A DNA stretch of 7,038 nt. Source: HRBIN29 sp034431815 (lineage in GTDB: Bacteria > Chloroflexota > Dehalococcoidia > Tepidiformales > Tepidiformaceae). Both the position numbers and the translations under genes were made by a program. Location of the stretch: contig DAOUCS010000160.1 of NCBI GenBank assembly GCA_034431815.1, forward strand, positions 1-7,038, written 5' to 3'. Positions 5,460-7,038 of the stretch are shown here, one piece after another. The notes under the pieces were generated by a model that ran no database searches, had not been told where the DNA came from, and was given only the letters and a program-made list of their open reading frames with translations. Within the stretch, counting starts at the first letter, position 1. Each line of letters opens with the position of its first letter.

Positions 5460-6539
5460 TTTGGCTACCTCGTCGGCGCCGATCCGCTCCCCTGCCTGTT
5501 CGCCGATGAGGACGACCTCGTCCCCCGGTGCGGCGCCGGGCACGTCGGTGACGTCCACGAGGAACTGGTCCATGCAGATCCGGCCTACGATGGGCACCCG
5601 ACGGCCCCGCACGAGCACTTCGCCGCAGTTCGAAAGCGACCGGGGCCAGCCGTCCCCGTACCCGACGGGCACGAGGCCGACGCGCGAATGGCGGCGCGCA
5701 CGCCAGGTGAGGCCGTAGCTGACGCCCTCACCGGGGGAGATGTCGGCGACCCGCACCAGCCTCGCTTTCAGCGAGAGGACAGGCCGCAGGCCCGGGTCGG
5801 GGCTGTTCGGCGGTACGACTCCGAAGAGACCGATGCCCGTGCGGACGCCGTGGTAGCGGAGGGACGCCCGGCGGATGGCGGTGGCCGAATTGGCCGCGTG
5901 GCGGTAGGGGATCCACTCCAGGCGCCGGGCAACGGCTTCGAAGCGCGCCTGCTGCTCCTCGGAGAAGCTGTCGTCAGGCTCGTCGGCGTTCGCCATGTGT
6001 GTCCACAGCCCCTCGACCTCGAGCTCGGGCATGGCGCGAAGCTGCTCGGCGAGCGCGACTGCTTCGTCAGGGGCGAGGCCGAACCGGTGGAGCCCGGTGT
6101 CAACCTTGATATGGACGCGCGCCGCTCGCCCGTGGGCGCGGGCCGCGGCTGCCAGCGCTGCCGCGAGGGCCGGCTCGTCGACGGTGAGGGTAAGGTCGTA
6201 GGCGACTGCCTCGTCCGCCTGGCGCGGGAAGGCGTGGCCGAGGACGAGGACCGGCCGCCGGATGCCGAGCTGCCGGAGCTGGACTCCCTCCGGGACGGAG
6301 AAGACCGCGAAGCGCTCGATGCCATACCGTTCGAGGGCGGGTAACACGGCGGCCGTGCCATGGCCGTAGGCGTTCGCCTTCACGACGGCGATGAGCTCGA
6401 TGCCTGGCCCCACCCAACGGCGGACGGCAGCGAGGTTCGCCTCGAGCCGGGCCAAGTCGATCTCGATCCAGGCGTTCAGCTCGCCGGTGAGCTCGGCGAG
6501 GCATTCGCCGGCGGCGGTGGCAGCCCGCGGTTCGGTCAT
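5355..6539 (-). CDS. alr: Alanine racemase Alr
   Basis: Alr is a cytoplasmic PLP enzyme that interconverts L- and D-alanine, supplying D-Ala for the D-Ala-D-Ala end of peptidoglycan precursors. The 394-residue protein has the N-terminal TIM-barrel domain and C-terminal beta domain in the usual order. Visible residues, by comparison with the Geobacillus enzyme: PLP Lys54 in VVKANAYGHG; Lys145 (the carbamylated position) and Arg152 in KVDTGLHRFG; His181 in WTHMANAD; Asn217 and Ser218 in AANSAT; Arg233 in VRTGIGLFG, where Phe239 replaces the usual Tyr; catalytic Tyr275 in GVSYGLTW from the second domain; and Cys322-Met323-Asp324. All catalytic residues are present, so it should be active. About 22 extra residues precede the conserved AWIEIDLARLEANL, and there is no alternative in-frame ATG, GTG or TTG between them. 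An AAAGGAGG site lies 11 nt before the ATG at 6539. The 3' end overlaps the convergent methyltransferase frame. Confidence 0.98.
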   Translation of the reverse strand: MTEPRAATAAGECLAELTGELNAWIEIDLARLEANLAAVRRWVGPGIELIAVVKANAYGHGTAAVLPALERYGIERFAVFSVPEGVQLRQLGIRRPVLVLGHAFPRQADEAVAYDLTLTVDEPALAAALAAAARAHGRAARVHIKVDTGLHRFGLAPDEAVALAEQLRAMPELEVEGLWTHMANADEPDDSFSEEQQARFEAVARRLEWIPYRHAANSATAIRRASLRYHGVRTGIGLFGVVPPNSPDPGLRPVLSLKARLVRVADISPGEGVSYGLTWRARRHSRVGLVPVGYGDGWPRSLSNCGEVLVRGRRVPIVGRICMDQFLVDVTDVPGAAPGDEVVLIGEQAGERIGADEVAKLAGTIAWDIVASLQARIPRIAHRAGVVETVVGSL

Positions 6540-6550
6540 GGGCGCGGAAA

Positions 6551-6558
6551 CCTCCTTT
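6551..6558 (-). promoter_or_regulatory. Strong Shine-Dalgarno of alr, overlapping a divergent -35 box
   Basis: AAAGGAGG on the minus strand is an almost full anti-16S match, though its 11-nt spacer to the ATG is slightly long. Its last bases are shared with the TTGACG hexamer of the promoter facing the other way. No convincing alr promoter is visible; the alr transcript must begin to the right of this site, probably within or next to the start of the divergent lipoprotein gene. Confidence 0.7.
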
Positions 6559-6585
6559 GACGCGCCGCCATACCCAACCTAGCAT
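6557..6585 (+). promoter_or_regulatory. Sigma-70-type promoter of the lipoprotein gene, predicted leaderless
   Basis: TTGACG (6557-6562; 5 of 6) and TAGCAT (6580-6585; 4 of 6) are separated by exactly 17 bp, the best promoter in the window. A start 7-8 nt after the -10 box falls at 6592-6593, on the GTG start codon. No Shine-Dalgarno precedes that GTG, which fits a leaderless mRNA. Confidence 0.6.
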
Positions 6586-6587
6586 CG

Positions 6588-6605
6588 GCCTGGTGGCCGC
6601 CAGGC
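6588..6605. repeat. Near-perfect 18-bp palindrome over the lipoprotein start codon
   Basis: GCCTGGTGG (6588-6596) is followed at once by CCGCCAGGC (6597-6605), its reverse complement except for one mismatch. It covers the predicted transcription start and GTG codon of the lipoprotein gene, so it could be an operator or a hairpin hiding the start of a leaderless mRNA. In GC-rich coding DNA such short palindromes also arise by chance. Confidence 0.35.
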
Positions 6606-7038
6606 GCAACGTCCCCGGCCGGGCGACGATGGCGGCGGCCCTCGGGGCGGCCGTCGTCGCCCTGTGGGGTGCGGCCCTGGGCTGCAGCGGGCGGCCGGCG
6701 CCTCCTCCCTTGCCCGAAGCGAGCTCACCAGCACCGGAGCCCGAACCCTCCCGGCCCGCGGCGACGCCGATTCCGAGGGTCCAGCCATCGGCCGCCCTGG
6801 CCGACGCGCGTGCGGCCTGGCGGGAAGGGAGGAGCGAGGATGCGCTGGCCCTCTTCCTGGCCGCGGCGAAGGAACCAGCGCTGGCTGCGGAGGCGCTCTT
6901 GGGCGCCAGCGCGGCCGCGGCGGATGCGGGCGACGCGGCCGGAGCGGCGGAGTACGCCTGCGGCGCGGCCGAGCAGCCCGCCGCCGAGGCAGTCAAGCGC
7001 CAGGCGGCGCTCGCCTGCGGGACGCGCGCCCTCGAGGC
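6593..7038 (+). CDS. Lipoprotein with Pro-rich linker and Ala-rich helical (TPR-like) region, 3' end outside window
   Basis: The frame is open from GTG 6593 to the window edge (148 codons). From the GTG the protein has a basic N-region (MAARRNVPGRAT), a hydrophobic core (AAALGAAVVALWGAALG) and Cys31 with a lipobox-like ALGC, so it is probably a lipoprotein outside the membrane. Residues about 32-65 are a Pro/Glu/Ala linker. From about 67 onward amphipathic Ala-rich helices with the pattern ARAAWREGRSEDALALFLAA and a following ALLGASAAAADAGDAAGAAEYA resemble tetratricopeptide repeats. Known lipoproteins of this layout include TPR proteins and lytic transglycosylases with an N-terminal TPR region, which would suit the neighbouring alr, but the catalytic part, if any, lies beyond the window. 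An ATG at 6629 is an alternative start but would remove the arginine-rich N-region. The GTG is favoured by that N-region and by the promoter spacing. It is divergent from alr across 53 bp. Confidence 0.72.
   Translation, partial: MAARRNVPGRATMAAALGAAVVALWGAALGCSGRPAPPPLPEASSPAPEPEPSRPAATPIPRVQPSAALADARAAWREGRSEDALALFLAAAKEPALAAEALLGASAAAADAGDAAGAAEYACGAAEQPAAEAVKRQAALACGTRALE

Noticed and set aside
5688..6344. 218-codon plus-strand frame within alr
   Set aside because: Antisense shadow of the conserved alr gene with no ribosome binding site or domain.
6100..6996. 298-codon minus-strand frame covering the alr start and the lipoprotein gene
   Set aside because: Out of frame with alr, Ala/Arg/Pro-rich, and in conflict with the signal peptide and promoter seen on the plus strand.
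1..7038. CRISPR array, insertion sequence, integron site or prophage genes
   Set aside because: No regularly spaced direct repeats, terminal inverted repeats with a transposase frame, or phage-type genes were seen.

Overview
The window comes from a GC-rich bacterium (roughly 70 percent G+C by eye, codons ending mostly in G or C). A Chloroflexota-type organism is my best guess. That guess rests on the style of the proteins: lipoproteins with a Thr-Pro or Pro-Glu linker after the acylated Cys, a GC-rich KatG, and a mix of leaderless-looking and Shine-Dalgarno genes. It is an inference, not a taxonomic assignment. No mobile element, CRISPR array, tRNA or rRNA was recognised.

Layout. Positions 1-412 hold a small minus-strand gene of unknown function (53-412), followed on its 3' side by a perfect stem-loop at the window edge. 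Positions 413-894 are a 482-bp stretch without a convincing gene; it is lower in GC, has several inverted repeats, and lies upstream of a plus-strand M23 metallopeptidase lipoprotein (895-1845). A strong hairpin (1853-1882) separates that gene from the convergent katG (1910-4120, minus), a full-length catalase-peroxidase with all diagnostic active-site residues. KatG is divergent from a two-gene plus-strand operon: a 145-residue protein of unknown function (4270-4707), which overlaps by an ATGA junction a class I SAM-dependent methyltransferase (4704-5459). The methyltransferase frame runs 105 bp into the 3' end of the convergent alanine racemase gene alr (5355-6539, minus). Divergent from alr across only 53 bp is the start of a lipoprotein with a Pro-rich linker and an Ala-rich helical, TPR-like region (6593 to the window edge).

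How the genes may work together. Alr supplies D-alanine for peptidoglycan, the M23 lipoprotein probably cuts or regulates cutting of peptide cross-links outside the membrane, and the truncated lipoprotein may be another envelope protein. The window therefore has a cell-wall flavour, with a peroxide-defence gene (katG) and a small methyltransferase operon between. The genes alternate in strand, so they are separate transcription units rather than one pathway operon.

I did not find a clearly new multi-gene system. The items most worth checking are the long structured-looking leader before the M23 gene, the convergent overlap of the methyltransferase and alr frames, the unknown gene translationally coupled to the methyltransferase, and the very tight alr/lipoprotein divergent region, where a good sigma-70-type promoter predicts a leaderless GTG-start mRNA.
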